A stretch of DNA of 64,000 nucleotides from an uncultured Candidatus Melainabacteria bacterium (GCA_934700335.1 CAKUXM010000003.1:88300-152299), one strand, 5' to 3'; positions 34,969-44,727 are shown, numbered from the stretch's first letter. A program made the numbers and translations. Notes: generated from the sequence alone by a model not told the origin.

Positions 34969-36849
34969 ATGGAATATACGTACGAAGAAGCTATATCACA
35001 AATTAGGGATAGAATTGATATTGTTGAAATTATATCAGAAGATGTAATTTTAAAACAAAAGGGTCAAAGTTATTGGGGTTGTTGTCCGTTTCACGGTGAA
35101 AAAACTCCATCTTTTTGTGTTACGCCTTCAAAAGGTATTTTTCACTGTTTTGGTTGTGGCGTTGGTGGCGATGCTATTACGTTTTTGATGAAAATCAGAA
35201 ATTGGGATTTTAACGAAACAATTAAATTTTTGGCTGATAAGTATGGTGTTGAATTACCAAAGTTCAAAGGTAAATCAGGTCAATTTGCAGAGGTTAAAGA
35301 TGGTGCGTTAGAGGCTTCAAAACAAGCTGTATCAATCTTTAAACAATCACTTTTTGATTTACCAGATAATTCGCCTATTCTTGAATATTTGCACGGTAGA
35401 GACATTGACGAAAATGTTATCGAAAAATATTCTTTAGGTTTGGGTTTGAAAGAGCCTAATTATCTATACAAAAAACTAAAAAAAGATTTTTCTGATGAAG
35501 TTTTAGAAGCTTCGGGTCTTGTGATTAAAGGTAATCACGGATATGTTGATAGATTTAGAAACAGAGTTATAATTCCTATTCAAGATGAAAAAGGTAATTA
35601 TGTTGCCTTTGGTGCAAGAGCTGTAGAAGCTGGTCAAAATCCAAAATACTTAAACTCACCAGATACAATTATCTATAATAAAAGTCGAATTTTATATGGA
35701 CTTTATACTGCAAAAGAATCTATCAAAGAAAATGATGCGGTAATTATTATGGAAGGCTATTTTGATGTTATTTCAGCGCAAGCTCACGGTATAGAAAACT
35801 GTGTTGCATCTTGCGGTACTTCCTTAACAGCTGATCACGTCAAACTTCTTTCAAGATACACAAAATCAAGAAGAGTTTATTTGTCTTTTGATACAGATAC
35901 AGCAGGTGTAAACGCAACAAATAGAGGTGCGGAATTAATTAAAAAAGCATTTGTTGGACTTGGTAAAGTAAAACAGTTTGACGAATCGCATCTTGCCGTT
36001 GATGATGATAAATATTCTTGCGAAATTCGTGTAATTTCTCCTCCTCGTGGAAAAGACCCAGATGAATTTATTCGTGAAGAAGGTGCTGAAAGTTTTAGAA
36101 AATATATTGATAATGCACCATTATTGATAGATTTTCAATTAAATCAAATTTTAAAACATAAAAATGAGGCAAATACACCTCAAAAAAAATCAGCTCTAAT
36201 TAAGTCTATAATACCGATTTTGCAAGATATTCAAAATGATATTATCAGAACTGAGTACATAAAATTAGTGTCCTCATCTTTACATGTTGATGAAATTGCC
36301 TTATCAAAAGAGGTACAAAGAACACTTAATCAAAATTTCGGGGCTGAAATTAATGTTAAGAAAATTGTAACAAAATCATCAAATATAGAGGTAAAAACGC
36401 AAAAAAATATACTCTCCTTGTATTTAATAAATAGTAGCCCTTTGAATTTCAGTCAAATCGCTGAAATGATAAGTGAAGTACAATTCACAGATGAAAAGTT
36501 AATAATTGTAAAAGATACAATTGACAAATTAATTGATACCGTAAATAATGTAAGAGAATTAACTGAAAGTTTATTTGAAACCTTTAATTCTCATGAAGAT
36601 ATACAATCTATAATATCAGAATTAATCGTAATTTCGGATTCATTTAACGACTTATCAATTGAAGATTTTCAAGCTGTAGTGAAAGAAAACATCAATAAAC
36701 TTGAGTCTGTAAAAAGAGAAATAGAACAAAAAGAGTTAAAAGAACTTTATGATGATGTAAACGACGACGAAATTGAGTCGATGAAAGTTCAGATTCATCT
36801 TAGAGACCAAATTAGAAATCAATTAAGAACTGGAGATAATAATGACTAG
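34969..36849 (+). CDS. dnaG: DNA primase
   Basis: Makes RNA primers at the replication fork. 626 residues. Zinc-binding CHC2 domain ([11 protein letters not shown] at about 41-51 and [16 protein letters not shown] at about 59-74), the RNAP-like basic region ([20 protein letters not shown], about 200) and TOPRIM ([16 protein letters not shown], about 262-277; [11 protein letters not shown], about 305). The C-terminal helicase-binding part is long and polar with low similarity, as usual. It overlaps rpoD by 8 bp, the common dnaG-rpoD pairing. Confidence 0.97.
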   Translation: MEYTYEEAISQIRDRIDIVEIISEDVILKQKGQSYWGCCPFHGEKTPSFCVTPSKGIFHCFGCGVGGDAITFLMKIRNWDFNETIKFLADKYGVELPKFKGKSGQFAEVKDGALEASKQAVSIFKQSLFDLPDNSPILEYLHGRDIDENVIEKYSLGLGLKEPNYLYKKLKKDFSDEVLEASGLVIKGNHGYVDRFRNRVIIPIQDEKGNYVAFGARAVEAGQNPKYLNSPDTIIYNKSRILYGLYTAKESIKENDAVIIMEGYFDVISAQAHGIENCVASCGTSLTADHVKLLSRYTKSRRVYLSFDTDTAGVNATNRGAELIKKAFVGLGKVKQFDESHLAVDDDKYSCEIRVISPPRGKDPDEFIREEGAESFRKYIDNAPLLIDFQLNQILKHKNEANTPQKKSALIKSIIPILQDIQNDIIRTEYIKLVSSSLHVDEIALSKEVQRTLNQNFGAEINVKKIVTKSSNIEVKTQKNILSLYLINSSPLNFSQIAEMISEVQFTDEKLIIVKDTIDKLIDTVNNVRELTESLFETFNSHEDIQSIISELIVISDSFNDLSIEDFQAVVKENINKLESVKREIEQKELKELYDDVNDDEIESMKVQIHLRDQIRNQLRTGDNND

Positions 36850-37939
36850 AAAAAGACAATCTAATTCATCTATAACAAATGTAATGGAAGATGATGAAAA
36901 TATAGATATGTTAGATTTAGACAATGATAAAGCAGAAGATGCTGGTGCTGATTCTTACATGAATGTTGATATCAGTACTGATAATATCGAGGATATTGTT
37001 TCAACTAAAATGGAGCCTAAAAACCATTATGATGAGATTTATCTTCTTGATACACCAGAAGATTCTTCTCAAGATGATTTAGAATTGCCAAAAGGTGTTA
37101 CAGTTGATGACCCTGTAAGACTTTATTTGCGTGAAATTGGTCGTATTAAATTATTATCGGCAAATGAAGAAATTGAATTAGCCAGAACTATCATTAAAGG
37201 TGGTACTCCTGGTGCTATTGCTAAAAGAAAATTAGTTCAAGCCAACTTACGTTTGGTTGTAAGTATTGCTAAAAAATATGTTGGTAGAGGTATGTTATTC
37301 CTAGACCTTATCCAAGAAGGTAATTTAGGTTTAATCCGTGCTGCTGAAAAATTCGACCACGAAAGAGGTTTCAAATTCTCAACTTATGCAACATGGTGGA
37401 TTAGACAAGCTATCACTCGTGCTATTGCAGATCAAGCTAGAACAATCCGTATTCCAGTTCACATGGTTGAAACTATCAACAAGTTGAAAAAAGTTACTAG
37501 AAAACTCGCTCAAGAATTATCAAGAAAACCAACTGAAGAAGAACTTGCAGTTGAAATGGGTGTTTCTATTCCAAAATTAAGAGAAATTATTAAAATTGCT
37601 CAAGAACCTTTGTCTCTTGAAACTCCAATTGGTCAAGAAGAAGATTCTAGATTAGGTGATTTTATCGAAGATAAAGAGGCTGATGCACCAATTAAAACTG
37701 TTGCTTCTGAACTTTTAAGAGAAGACTTAGCAGAAGTTTTATGTACGCTTTCTCCAAGAGAACGTGATGTATTAAGATTGCGTTTTGGTATGGACGACGG
37801 TCGTCAAAGAACTTTGGAAGAAGTTGGTCAATTGTTCGGTGTTACTCGTGAACGTATCCGTCAAATTGAAGCAAAAGCTTTAAGAAAATTAAGACACCCA
37901 AATAGAAGTAAACGTTTAAGAGAATACGTTGAAATTTAG
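36842..37939 (+). CDS. rpoD: Primary sigma factor RpoD/SigA
   Basis: Housekeeping sigma-70 factor. 365 residues. A non-conserved acidic N-terminus (about 1-75) is followed by region 1.2 ([17 protein letters not shown], about 82), region 2 with [39 protein letters not shown], region 3 ([17 protein letters not shown]) and region 4.2 ([28 protein letters not shown], about 323-350). All motifs are intact. Start is in dnaG by 8 bp. Downstream by 8 bp is a metalloprotease-TPR gene. Confidence 0.98.
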   Translation: MTRKRQSNSSITNVMEDDENIDMLDLDNDKAEDAGADSYMNVDISTDNIEDIVSTKMEPKNHYDEIYLLDTPEDSSQDDLELPKGVTVDDPVRLYLREIGRIKLLSANEEIELARTIIKGGTPGAIAKRKLVQANLRLVVSIAKKYVGRGMLFLDLIQEGNLGLIRAAEKFDHERGFKFSTYATWWIRQAITRAIADQARTIRIPVHMVETINKLKKVTRKLAQELSRKPTEEELAVEMGVSIPKLREIIKIAQEPLSLETPIGQEEDSRLGDFIEDKEADAPIKTVASELLREDLAEVLCTLSPRERDVLRLRFGMDDGRQRTLEEVGQLFGVTRERIRQIEAKALRKLRHPNRSKRLREYVEI

Positions 37940-37947
37940 TTCTTATT

Positions 37948-39180
37948 ATGAATAATAATATTGACTCACGATACATAAAAGCTATAATTTTCGCATTTGC
38001 GTTAATTGTTGCTGTGTTTGTTTTTAATTCAAAAGTTTTAAATAATGTTTCTTTGAAAAATAATCAGGCAGAAGAAACAACAGGTGTTCCTATGCCAGCA
38101 CCTGTTGCTATTTCTCCGGAAGAAATGGCAAATAACTATCTTTCAAATGCGGTTGATGCCTCAGGTGGTTATTCAATTTGGAAAACTATGCCTGTAAGTG
38201 TTAATGTTCAAAATAATTCTTTTAAAGATACTGTTAAACAAGCTTTTGAGGCATACAATAATACCTTTGCTGGTATATTACAATTTACATTTACTGATAA
38301 TGCAAATGAAGCACAGATTAAAGTATCTTTCCACGATAGATTAGAACTTTCAAATTCTGACCAGTTTGTAGCAGGTGTTACAAATAATTTCTCATCTGGT
38401 AAAGATATTCAATCGTCTACAATAAAACTTTTGACTCAGAAAAATGGTGTGAAATTATCTTCAACATCTATTTATAACACTGCTCTTCACGAAATTGGTC
38501 ATGCAATCGGGATTAACGGTCATAGCGATGATAAGGGTGATGTTATGTATCCTCAAACAGATTCTATAAATATGGCAAAGTTTTCTGTTAGAGATATTGC
38601 GACTATAAAAATTATGTATTCAAATAATGAACAATTGATTTCTCAAAATACAGCATCAGCTGGTTCTGAAAAATTGCAAGAGGCTATTAAATATACTCAA
38701 CAAGTTCCAAATAAAACTACTGGCTGGATAAATTTGGGTAATGTTTATTATGATTTGAAAATGTTACCAGAAGCTTTGGAGGCGTACAAGAAAGCTCTTA
38801 ATATTGACCCTTCTGATTCAAATATTTACGCTTCTATGGCGAGTTGTTATTATTCATCTAAAAAATATGATACAGCGGCTCAGTTTTATGAATACGCAAA
38901 AGAAAGAACTTATGATACTGTTGAAATTGAAAATTATGAAGCTATGATTGCGTTATCAAAATTGTCTGGTCAACATTATGAGGAAGCTTATAACTTATAT
39001 TCAAATTTGGTTAATAAATATCCAAATAAAAAAGATTATTTTATAAATTATCTGTATCTTTGCACATATTTGAAAAAACCTGAAGGCAGAGAGAAATTAC
39101 AGGCATTTTTACAAATGCACCCAGAAGCAAATTCTGACCCTAGTATTCAGCAGTATAAAAGTTATTATAAATTAAATTAA
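37948..39180 (+). CDS. Membrane-anchored matrixin-type zinc metalloprotease with TPR repeats
   Basis: 410 residues. One N-terminal membrane helix (about 9-28) means the rest is outside the membrane. The protease domain covers about 60-225, with HEIGHAIGINGH (HExxHxxGxxH zinc site, about 180-191) followed by a DVMYP Met-turn, the metzincin/matrixin pattern. TPR-like repeats occupy about 235-400 (GWINLGNVYYDLKMLPEALEAYKKALNIDPSDSNIY). It lies 8 bp after rpoD and ends at a long hairpin. Substrate and partners are unknown; envelope protein processing is a reasonable inference. Confidence 0.85.
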   Translation: MNNNIDSRYIKAIIFAFALIVAVFVFNSKVLNNVSLKNNQAEETTGVPMPAPVAISPEEMANNYLSNAVDASGGYSIWKTMPVSVNVQNNSFKDTVKQAFEAYNNTFAGILQFTFTDNANEAQIKVSFHDRLELSNSDQFVAGVTNNFSSGKDIQSSTIKLLTQKNGVKLSSTSIYNTALHEIGHAIGINGHSDDKGDVMYPQTDSINMAKFSVRDIATIKIMYSNNEQLISQNTASAGSEKLQEAIKYTQQVPNKTTGWINLGNVYYDLKMLPEALEAYKKALNIDPSDSNIYASMASCYYSSKKYDTAAQFYEYAKERTYDTVEIENYEAMIALSKLSGQHYEEAYNLYSNLVNKYPNKKDYFINYLYLCTYLKKPEGREKLQAFLQMHPEANSDPSIQQYKSYYKLN

Positions 39181-39183
39181 ATA

Positions 39184-39224
39184 GTAAAAGAGAGGCGAAG
39201 CCGTTGGCTTCGCCTCTCTTTTAC
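39184..39224. terminator. 19-bp perfect hairpin (GAGAGGCGAAGCC family)
   Basis: GTAAAAGAGAGGCGAAGCC pairs completely with its complement around GTT. The A/T ends give a T tract in both directions. The stem is shared with 3901-3929. It closes the metalloprotease gene and the convergent YggT gene. Confidence 0.9.
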
Positions 39225-39234
39225 TTGTACCTTT

Positions 39235-39483
39235 TTACAACACACTAACGATGAGTGTTTGAAGAACTTGTAATACGATAATCGCAATGATTGGAGAAAA
39301 ATCTAACCCCCCGATTGGTGGAATAAATCTTCTGAACAAGTCCAACCAAACGTCAGTAATAATTCTAATGGTTTTTGTTGGTTGTGCTTCCCAATTTATG
39401 CTTGGAATCCATGTCATGAAAATTCTAACAATAATTAAAATTTCATAAAAATAAAACAAGTTATAAATTGCATTTTTTAACAT
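39235..39483 (-). CDS. YggT-family membrane protein
   Basis: 82 residues, the usual size, with two membrane segments (about 5-25 and 60-80). The family signature is visible in between: IVRIFMTWIPSI (about 17-28), then DVWLDLFRRFIPPIGGLDFSPIIAIIVLQ (about 45-73). YggT/Ycf19 proteins are linked to osmotic tolerance, cell division and, in cyanobacteria and plastids, to thylakoid or nucleoid processes; the activity is not defined. Single gene downstream of MTAP. Confidence 0.88.
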   Translation of the reverse strand: MLKNAIYNLFYFYEILIIVRIFMTWIPSINWEAQPTKTIRIITDVWLDLFRRFIPPIGGLDFSPIIAIIVLQVLQTLIVSVL

Positions 39484-39551
39484 AATATATCCTTATTAAG
39501 TTTAAAAAAAAGGTCAAAGTCATGCTTCAACCTCTTTTTTAATATCATAAA

Positions 39552-40352
39552 TTACATTTGAGAGTCAGTGCTTGTAGTTTTGCAAGCGCAGTGTCTTTCA
39601 GCAGGAATGTTTTCGATTACTGTGAATAACAATTTTTTAACTCTATCTAAGTTTTGTTCAAATACTCTGCAAACTTCGTGGTGAGAAACAGGAGGAACAT
39701 CACCAACTAAACCGCAATCATGGTCAGTGATTAGTGAGATGTTCAATGGGCACATATCCATTTCTCTTACTAAGTAGTTTTCTGGAAATGCTGTCATACC
39801 GATTACGTCCCAACCTTGAGCTGTAAAGAATTTTGATTCAGCTTTTGTTGAAAATCTTGGTCCATTGATAACTGTCATTGTACCTGTTTCGTGAACTGTA
39901 ATACCCATATCTTTAGCAACTTTAATAGCTAATTCTCTTAATTCTGGGCAATACAAATCAGTTGGAGATGGGTGGTGAACAATTGGTCCTTCAAAGAATG
40001 TTGATTTTCTGCCATCAGTCCAATCTACGAATTGATCACAAATTACGAAATCACCAGGATTGATGTGTTTTTGTAAGCTACCACAAGCACATGGTGAAAT
40101 AACTCTTTCGCAACCAGCGTATTTCATAGCCCATACGTTTGCTCTATAGTTAATTAAGTGAGGAAGAATAGTATGGTTTCTACCATGACGTGGCATAAAT
40201 GCAACCTTTGTATTACCAATTGTACCAATCATTAAGCTGTCGCTTGGCATACCATAAGGTGTTTCAACTCTTACTTCTTCAACGTCGTCTAAAAATTTGT
40301 ATAAACCAGAACCACCAAACACACCGATTTTTGCTAAGTTTTTAGTTTCCAT
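39552..40352 (-). CDS. mtnP: S-methyl-5'-thioadenosine phosphorylase
   Basis: Cleaves methylthioadenosine from polyamine or ethylene metabolism to adenine and 5-methylthioribose 1-phosphate. 266 residues. GVFGGSGLYKFLDDVEEV (phosphate site, about 10-27), MPRHGRNHTILPHLINYRAN (about 53-72), ICDQFVDWTDGR and GPRFSTKAESKFF (about 165-177), IGMTAFPENYLVREMDMC (about 184-201) and TDHDCG are the MTAP/PNP-II signatures. A purine nucleoside phosphorylase activity is an alternative. The ATG follows AAGAAGGGAAAATTT. Confidence 0.92.
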   Translation of the reverse strand: METKNLAKIGVFGGSGLYKFLDDVEEVRVETPYGMPSDSLMIGTIGNTKVAFMPRHGRNHTILPHLINYRANVWAMKYAGCERVISPCACGSLQKHINPGDFVICDQFVDWTDGRKSTFFEGPIVHHPSPTDLYCPELRELAIKVAKDMGITVHETGTMTVINGPRFSTKAESKFFTAQGWDVIGMTAFPENYLVREMDMCPLNISLITDHDCGLVGDVPPVSHHEVCRVFEQNLDRVKKLLFTVIENIPAERHCACKTTSTDSQM

Positions 40353-40430
40353 AAATTTTCCCTTCTTTTATTTTAAACACTAATACTATTTTAATTAATA
40401 TACTTATTCTAACATAAATAAATTTTTTTA

Positions 40431-41132
40431 TTAATAATTTTTCTTTTTATTATTTGTGGCTTTTTCAAGGTAGTCTCTTGCAAGTGCGTAACTACCGTAT
40501 GTTGTGTCTAAATCAACTTTTCCATTGTAATAGACATTAAATTTATATTTATCAGGTCTGTCTCCAGAAGCACTGTTAGGGTGTCCTGAACCATTTATAT
40601 CAACTTCTACAGTCATAATTGGCTCGGTTCTATTTGTTGTTGAACAATTATTGTTTATTGTTGCAATCCAAGTCATACCGTTGTTTGTTGTGTAAGAACA
40701 TTTACTTGCATCACACGTTGCAGAAGTTACGTTCATTGAACAGCAGAAACTTCTTACTAGTTTAGGACCAGTTGTACATTTGCAGTTTTTGGTAAGTGCT
40801 TCGTACTCCCATGCCAGAGAATCTGTTTCTGAATATGTTGTTATAGTACTTCCACTGTAAGTGTGCTTTGTTCCGGTTGTTGTGTACAAAAATCCTTTTG
40901 GAATTGGTACATCAGAACTTATTAATTCTGATGCTGGATAAATTGTGTCGTTGTTAATTAAGTTGTCTACAGTTGTAGAAGTTATGTTATATGCGTTTCT
41001 AAAAGGTGTTTTTACAGAACTCGGAGTTATGTTTGTCGCAGCAGGGATAAGTATAGCAACGATAACACTCAGAAGTGTTAAGGTTATGACGGCTTCTGCT
41101 AATGTAAAAGCTTTAAATACTCTTGTTTTCAA
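40431..41132 (-). CDS. Type II/IV (pseudo)pilin 1 of three
   Basis: 233 residues from a TTG start with AAGGAG 5 nt upstream. The prepilin signature AFTLAEAVITLTLLSVIVAILIP (Phe at +1, Glu at +5, hydrophobic helix to about 30) follows a short charged leader (MKTRVFK). Ala replaces the usual Gly at -1. The globular part is rich in Cys (at least seven) and Thr. It is last of a tandem array of three homologous genes. Role likely in type IV pili or a type II-like system; PilT is encoded at 18.4 kb. Confidence 0.8.
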   Translation of the reverse strand: MKTRVFKAFTLAEAVITLTLLSVIVAILIPAATNITPSSVKTPFRNAYNITSTTVDNLINNDTIYPASELISSDVPIPKGFLYTTTGTKHTYSGSTITTYSETDSLAWEYEALTKNCKCTTGPKLVRSFCCSMNVTSATCDASKCSYTTNNGMTWIATINNNCSTTNRTEPIMTVEVDINGSGHPNSASGDRPDKYKFNVYYNGKVDLDTTYGSYALARDYLEKATNNKKKNY

Positions 41133-41144
41133 TTTGTCTCCTTG

Positions 41145-41867
41145 TTAATTATTTCTTTTATTACTTAAAGCATCTGACAATATTTTTTCAGCATCTGAGT
41201 CAACTTTAATTTTTCCATCATAGTAAATTTCAAAAACAAATCTTGTTTTTTTGTATCCGGAAGCTGTGATTTGTTTATTTCTTCCGCCCCATTTGTTATC
41301 AACGTCAACTGTAATATTAAAAACAGATTTAGTCAAATCTGTAGTTGTTTGACTCGCATCGACTGTATGCCATCTTATGCCGTCTGTTGTTTCAAAGTCG
41401 CAAGTCGTTTTGTTGCTTGTTGTGGAGCACATTTGTGTGTTAGCATTTTTTACTGTATTTAATGAACAGCAGAATAGCATTGATAATTTGTTGTGCGCTG
41501 TGCTGTAACAGTTGCAAACTTTTGAATTATTTATACCGGAAAATGATTCTTGAATTGTGTATTCAAGCATTTGATTGTTAGCAGGGTATTGATAATTTAA
41601 AAATCCACTAGGTGATGTGTTATGTGCAAATTGTGTTGCATTTACATCTTTTAGAGTTATGTCTGACGGATAAAATCTTTCATTACCTGCAAGTTCTGCA
41701 ATAACTTGTTCTGTCGTGTTGTATGCCTTTTTTAGTAAAACTTTTTCTGTACTAGGTCTACTTGCTGTTATAACTGGTAAAACGATAATTGCAATTGCGC
41801 TTAAAATAACAACTGTCAACATAACTTCTGCTAAGGTAAATCCTATGTGTTTAGTGAGTTTATTCAT
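41145..41867 (-). CDS. Type II/IV (pseudo)pilin 2 of three
   Basis: 240 residues. The leader MNKLTKHIG is followed by FTLAEVMLTVVILSAIAIIVLPVIT, a canonical prepilin cleavage site (G/F) with Glu at +5. The globular domain shares STEKVLLKKAYNTTEQVI-type sequence and the Cys pattern with its two neighbours. Thirteen bases separate it from pilin 1 and 3 bp from pilin 3. Minor pilins set pilus initiation or adhesion; which applies here is unknown. Confidence 0.82.
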   Translation of the reverse strand: MNKLTKHIGFTLAEVMLTVVILSAIAIIVLPVITASRPSTEKVLLKKAYNTTEQVIAELAGNERFYPSDITLKDVNATQFAHNTSPSGFLNYQYPANNQMLEYTIQESFSGINNSKVCNCYSTAHNKLSMLFCCSLNTVKNANTQMCSTTSNKTTCDFETTDGIRWHTVDASQTTTDLTKSVFNITVDVDNKWGGRNKQITASGYKKTRFVFEIYYDGKIKVDSDAEKILSDALSNKRNN

Positions 41868-41870
41868 AGT

Positions 41871-42605
41871 CTAATCCCTGCCATATCTGTCGTCTTCAAT
41901 ATCTGGACGACGTTTATTGTTTGTAGGATTTTTCAAGAAAGTTAAACCTTTTGGTGAAAGAGTTTTGTTAACTTCAACTTTCCCGTTATAATAAACATTT
42001 ATATGGTATTGGTCAGGAATATTAACACCTGTATTTGTGTTAGGTTCTCCAGAGCCGTTTACATCTACCATTATTGTTAACATTGGACTTACGCCAGATA
42101 TAGAATGACAGCAAGTCGGAGTGTATGATGCTGCGTTTTGGCTTTGAGTTACAATCCATTGCATGCCGTCTGTGGTTGTAAAGTTACAAGAATAATCTGA
42201 ACAAGTTGCTCTTGTCGTATTTAAAGATGCACAAAAAGTTCTTACTAGTTTTGCACCAGTTGTACATTTAGAATTGTCTACCAAATCGTGATACGCATAA
42301 TACGTTGCCTTCATATTTGGGTTAGATGTATCACCAAGTCCAGTTTCTAAGAAACCTCTTTGACATTCTTGAGTTAAATTATTACAAGTTAAATTTTGGT
42401 AGCTAACCGGATATAAGTTATCGTCGTTAATAAGGTTGCTAACAGTGTTTTCTATAGTTGAATAAGCTTTTTTGAAAAGTACTTTTTCAGAACTTGGTCT
42501 GTTTGTACTTACGGCAGGAATTACATGTGCAGCAATGATTGAAAGTAGTATCAAAGTGATAACTGCTTCTGCCAAAGTGAATGCTTTTTTAGTGTTTTGT
42601 AACAT
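41871..42605 (-). CDS. Type II/IV (pseudo)pilin 3 of three
   Basis: 244 residues. KAFTLAEAVITLILLSIIAAHVIPAVST after MLQNTK is the prepilin signature, with Ala at -1 as in pilin 1. PSSEKVLFKKAYSTIENTV matches pilins 1 and 2. The Cys-rich middle (about 100-160) and VDVNGSGEPN-type segment near 190 also recur, the latter resembling VDINGSG in pilin 1. First gene of the array, with a promoter in the 165-bp gap before the divergent SLT gene. The shared core shows that the three arose by duplication. Confidence 0.82.
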   Translation of the reverse strand: MLQNTKKAFTLAEAVITLILLSIIAAHVIPAVSTNRPSSEKVLFKKAYSTIENTVSNLINDDNLYPVSYQNLTCNNLTQECQRGFLETGLGDTSNPNMKATYYAYHDLVDNSKCTTGAKLVRTFCASLNTTRATCSDYSCNFTTTDGMQWIVTQSQNAASYTPTCCHSISGVSPMLTIMVDVNGSGEPNTNTGVNIPDQYHINVYYNGKVEVNKTLSPKGLTFLKNPTNNKRRPDIEDDRYGRD

Positions 42606-42770
42606 TCTCCGAACTCCTTGCTATTATTATACCATGAAGATTTCAACAAGCGCAATATTAACCAAAATTAAACCTCTTAACTTGATTTTTTAAATTGTTT
42701 ATTGTACACTAATAATACACTTAGTCTTTTTTAAGATTTACAATTTAGAAATTTAAGGGAAATCCAACAA

Positions 42771-43436
42771 ATGATAAAAAAAATTATGTTAACTATTATC
42801 ACATTAGTGATGTTAGTATGCCCCAATTTAAAAGCTAACGCAAATAATGTAGACTATGTAAAAGCAAAAATCGTAAAATCAGCTATTGAATTGGGTATTG
42901 ATCCAGCTTTAGCATTAAGTATTGCTAAAACAGAATCAGGTTTTAGACATGATACAACTAGCCACAGAGGTGCTGTTGGTGTATTCCAATTAATGCCTTC
43001 TACTGCAAAACGTCTTGGTGTTAATCCTTATTATTTAAGTGATAATATCAAAGGTGGTTTGATGTATTACAAGATGATGTACAAAATGTACGGTTCAACA
43101 GAATTAGCATTGGCAGCTTATAATGCAGGTCCTGTTGCTGTAAAAAGATACAACAGAACAGTTCCACCGATTGGTGAAACAAGAAAATTTGTAAGATCAA
43201 TTATGAAAGAGTATTCTTACCAAAAAACTAATCCAGATAAGGCAATCAGAAGTGTTCCTAAAAAAACACCTCCAAAATTCTCTTTTGATGTAACTCCAGT
43301 AGCAAAATCAAAACCTTATGTTACAACAGTTCCTTCAACAAACAAGCCTATCGCTTCTGTAGTTCCAGTAGTTAAGATACAAAAAGTAAATCATACTCAT
43401 ATTAATGAAAATGCTAATGGGGTTTTACAAATTTAA
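42771..43436 (+). CDS. Lytic transglycosylase (SLT domain)
   Basis: Cleaves peptidoglycan glycan strands, forming 1,6-anhydro ends. 221 residues. Signal peptide about 1-25 (ends LKANA). The SLT domain spans about 30-140. The catalytic Glu is in AKTESGFRHD (about 51), followed by GAVGVFQLMPSTAKRLGVNP (about 65-84) and ELALAAYNAGPVAVKRY (about 108-124). The last 80 residues are Lys/Pro-rich and unfolded. Divergent from the pilin array; such enzymes often make openings in the wall for pili or secretion. Confidence 0.92.
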   Translation: MIKKIMLTIITLVMLVCPNLKANANNVDYVKAKIVKSAIELGIDPALALSIAKTESGFRHDTTSHRGAVGVFQLMPSTAKRLGVNPYYLSDNIKGGLMYYKMMYKMYGSTELALAAYNAGPVAVKRYNRTVPPIGETRKFVRSIMKEYSYQKTNPDKAIRSVPKKTPPKFSFDVTPVAKSKPYVTTVPSTNKPIASVVPVVKIQKVNHTHINENANGVLQI

Positions 43437-43482
43437 TTTTACTGGTATGATATAGAAGAAGAGAGTTTTAATAGTAGGAAAT

Positions 43483-44169
43483 ATGTTTAACGAGACAAGA
43501 ACACATGAAATAACAGTCGATACAGTTATCTTATCTATGTTTGATGATGAATTAAAAGTATTGCTTATTAAACGTCATACAGAACCTTTTAAAGATAAAT
43601 GGGCTATACCTGGTGGTTATGTGCGTATGAGCGAAAACTTAGACCAAGCAGCAGAGAGAGTTTTAAAAGAACGAACTGGTGTTGAAAACGTATTCTTAGA
43701 ACAGTTATACACATTTGGTGATCCTCTTCGACACCCTACTTCAAGAGTTATTACTTGTGCTTATTTTGCACTTGTTAGAGCAAAAGATGTTCAAATCTTC
43801 TCTGATCCAGATGTTGCTTGGCACAATGTTAATGACTTACCACCTTTAGCTTTTGACCATAATCAAATTATCACTTATTCTCGTAAAGCTACAAGAGAAA
43901 GATTAGAAGTTTGTCCTGTTGCATATCAATTATTGAATGAAAAATTCACTTTAACAGAAATGCAAAAAGCTTATGAATTAATTATGGGCAAACAATTAGA
44001 TAAACGTAATTTTAGAAAAAAAGTTCTTTGCACTGAGGGTTTAATTGAACTTAATGAGTTCTCAAAATCTACTTCTAAACGCCCTGCAAGACTTTATACA
44101 TTTGATAAAATTAACCTTGATTCTATAAGAGGTCATTTTATTATTAGTAACAAGGAGAAAGTATGTTAG
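43483..44169 (+). CDS. NrtR-type Nudix-winged-helix regulator
   Basis: 228 residues. Nudix fold at about 5-140: IPGGYVRMSENLDQAAERVLKERTGVEN, where the Nudix box lacks the full REUxEE catalytic set (RVLKERTG), as in the non-hydrolytic regulators. A winged helix follows at about 155-220 (FTLTEMQKAYELIMGKQLDKRNFRKKVLC). NrtR proteins bind ADP-ribose and repress NAD biosynthesis genes. The target genes are not in view: secG follows with a 7-bp overlap. ADP-ribose pyrophosphatase activity remains an alternative. Confidence 0.8.
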   Translation: MFNETRTHEITVDTVILSMFDDELKVLLIKRHTEPFKDKWAIPGGYVRMSENLDQAAERVLKERTGVENVFLEQLYTFGDPLRHPTSRVITCAYFALVRAKDVQIFSDPDVAWHNVNDLPPLAFDHNQIITYSRKATRERLEVCPVAYQLLNEKFTLTEMQKAYELIMGKQLDKRNFRKKVLCTEGLIELNEFSKSTSKRPARLYTFDKINLDSIRGHFIISNKEKVC

Positions 44170-44387
44170 CTTTTATTTGGATATTACAAATTGTTTCAGC
44201 TATATTATTAATCGTATTAATTCTATTACATTCACCTAAAGGTGATGGTATTGCAGCAATTGGTGGTGCATCTCAAATGTTCTCATCACAAAAATCAGCT
44301 GAAAAAGGTTTGAATAAATTGACTGCATACGTTAGTGCTGTATTTTTAGTTTGTACATTCTTATTAGGTTTCGGAATCGTAGGTTAG
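44163..44387 (+). CDS. secG: Protein translocase subunit SecG
   Basis: Accessory subunit of the SecYEG channel. 74 residues with two membrane helices (about 2-22 and 53-73) and LLHSPKGDGIAAIGGASQMFSSQKSAEKGLNKLT between them, the SecG pattern. The ATG follows AAGGAGAAAGT and overlaps the Nudix gene. Confidence 0.93.
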   Translation: MLAFIWILQIVSAILLIVLILLHSPKGDGIAAIGGASQMFSSQKSAEKGLNKLTAYVSAVFLVCTFLLGFGIVG

Positions 44388-44397
44388 ATACGTTCCT

Positions 44398-44727
44398 ATG
44401 TTATACAAACGTTGGTATGATAAAAATCCTAAACTAAGTGAATTGGTTTCTTATTTAGAAGAGCAAGATGCAGAAATTCAAGATGCTTTTTCGCAACATT
44501 TGTTGCAAATTTTGATGTACGAATTTAATTTTGATTTGGATAAAGAAATTAGTAAGTTGGCTCAACCTTGCGATTATTCTTATAACCGTTGGTATGACGA
44601 AAATATTGAACTTTTTACTATTCTTCAATTTATAAAGACATTGACTGATGATGAGCAATCATATCTTGTTGATAGTGTTGTATCTCACGTTTTAATTGAA
44701 AATATGAAAGAGTTGAACAATGATTAA
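44398..44727 (+). CDS. Small protein made of two imperfect repeats (109 aa)
   Basis: Residues about 2-45 (LYKRWYDKNPKLSELVSYLEEQDAEI...) and about 59-103 (YNRWYDENIELFTILQFIKTLTDDEQ...) are copies of one about 44-residue unit. Shared are RWYD at the start, a helix with LxxLxxFI-type spacing, a turn with D/E, and a hydrophobic helix (FSQHLLQIL vs VSHVLIE). No signal peptide. It lies 10 bp after secG and overlaps the SDR gene by 8 bp. Family not recognised; a small all-helical binding protein is likely. Confidence 0.7.
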   Translation: MLYKRWYDKNPKLSELVSYLEEQDAEIQDAFSQHLLQILMYEFNFDLDKEISKLAQPCDYSYNRWYDENIELFTILQFIKTLTDDEQSYLVDSVVSHVLIENMKELNND

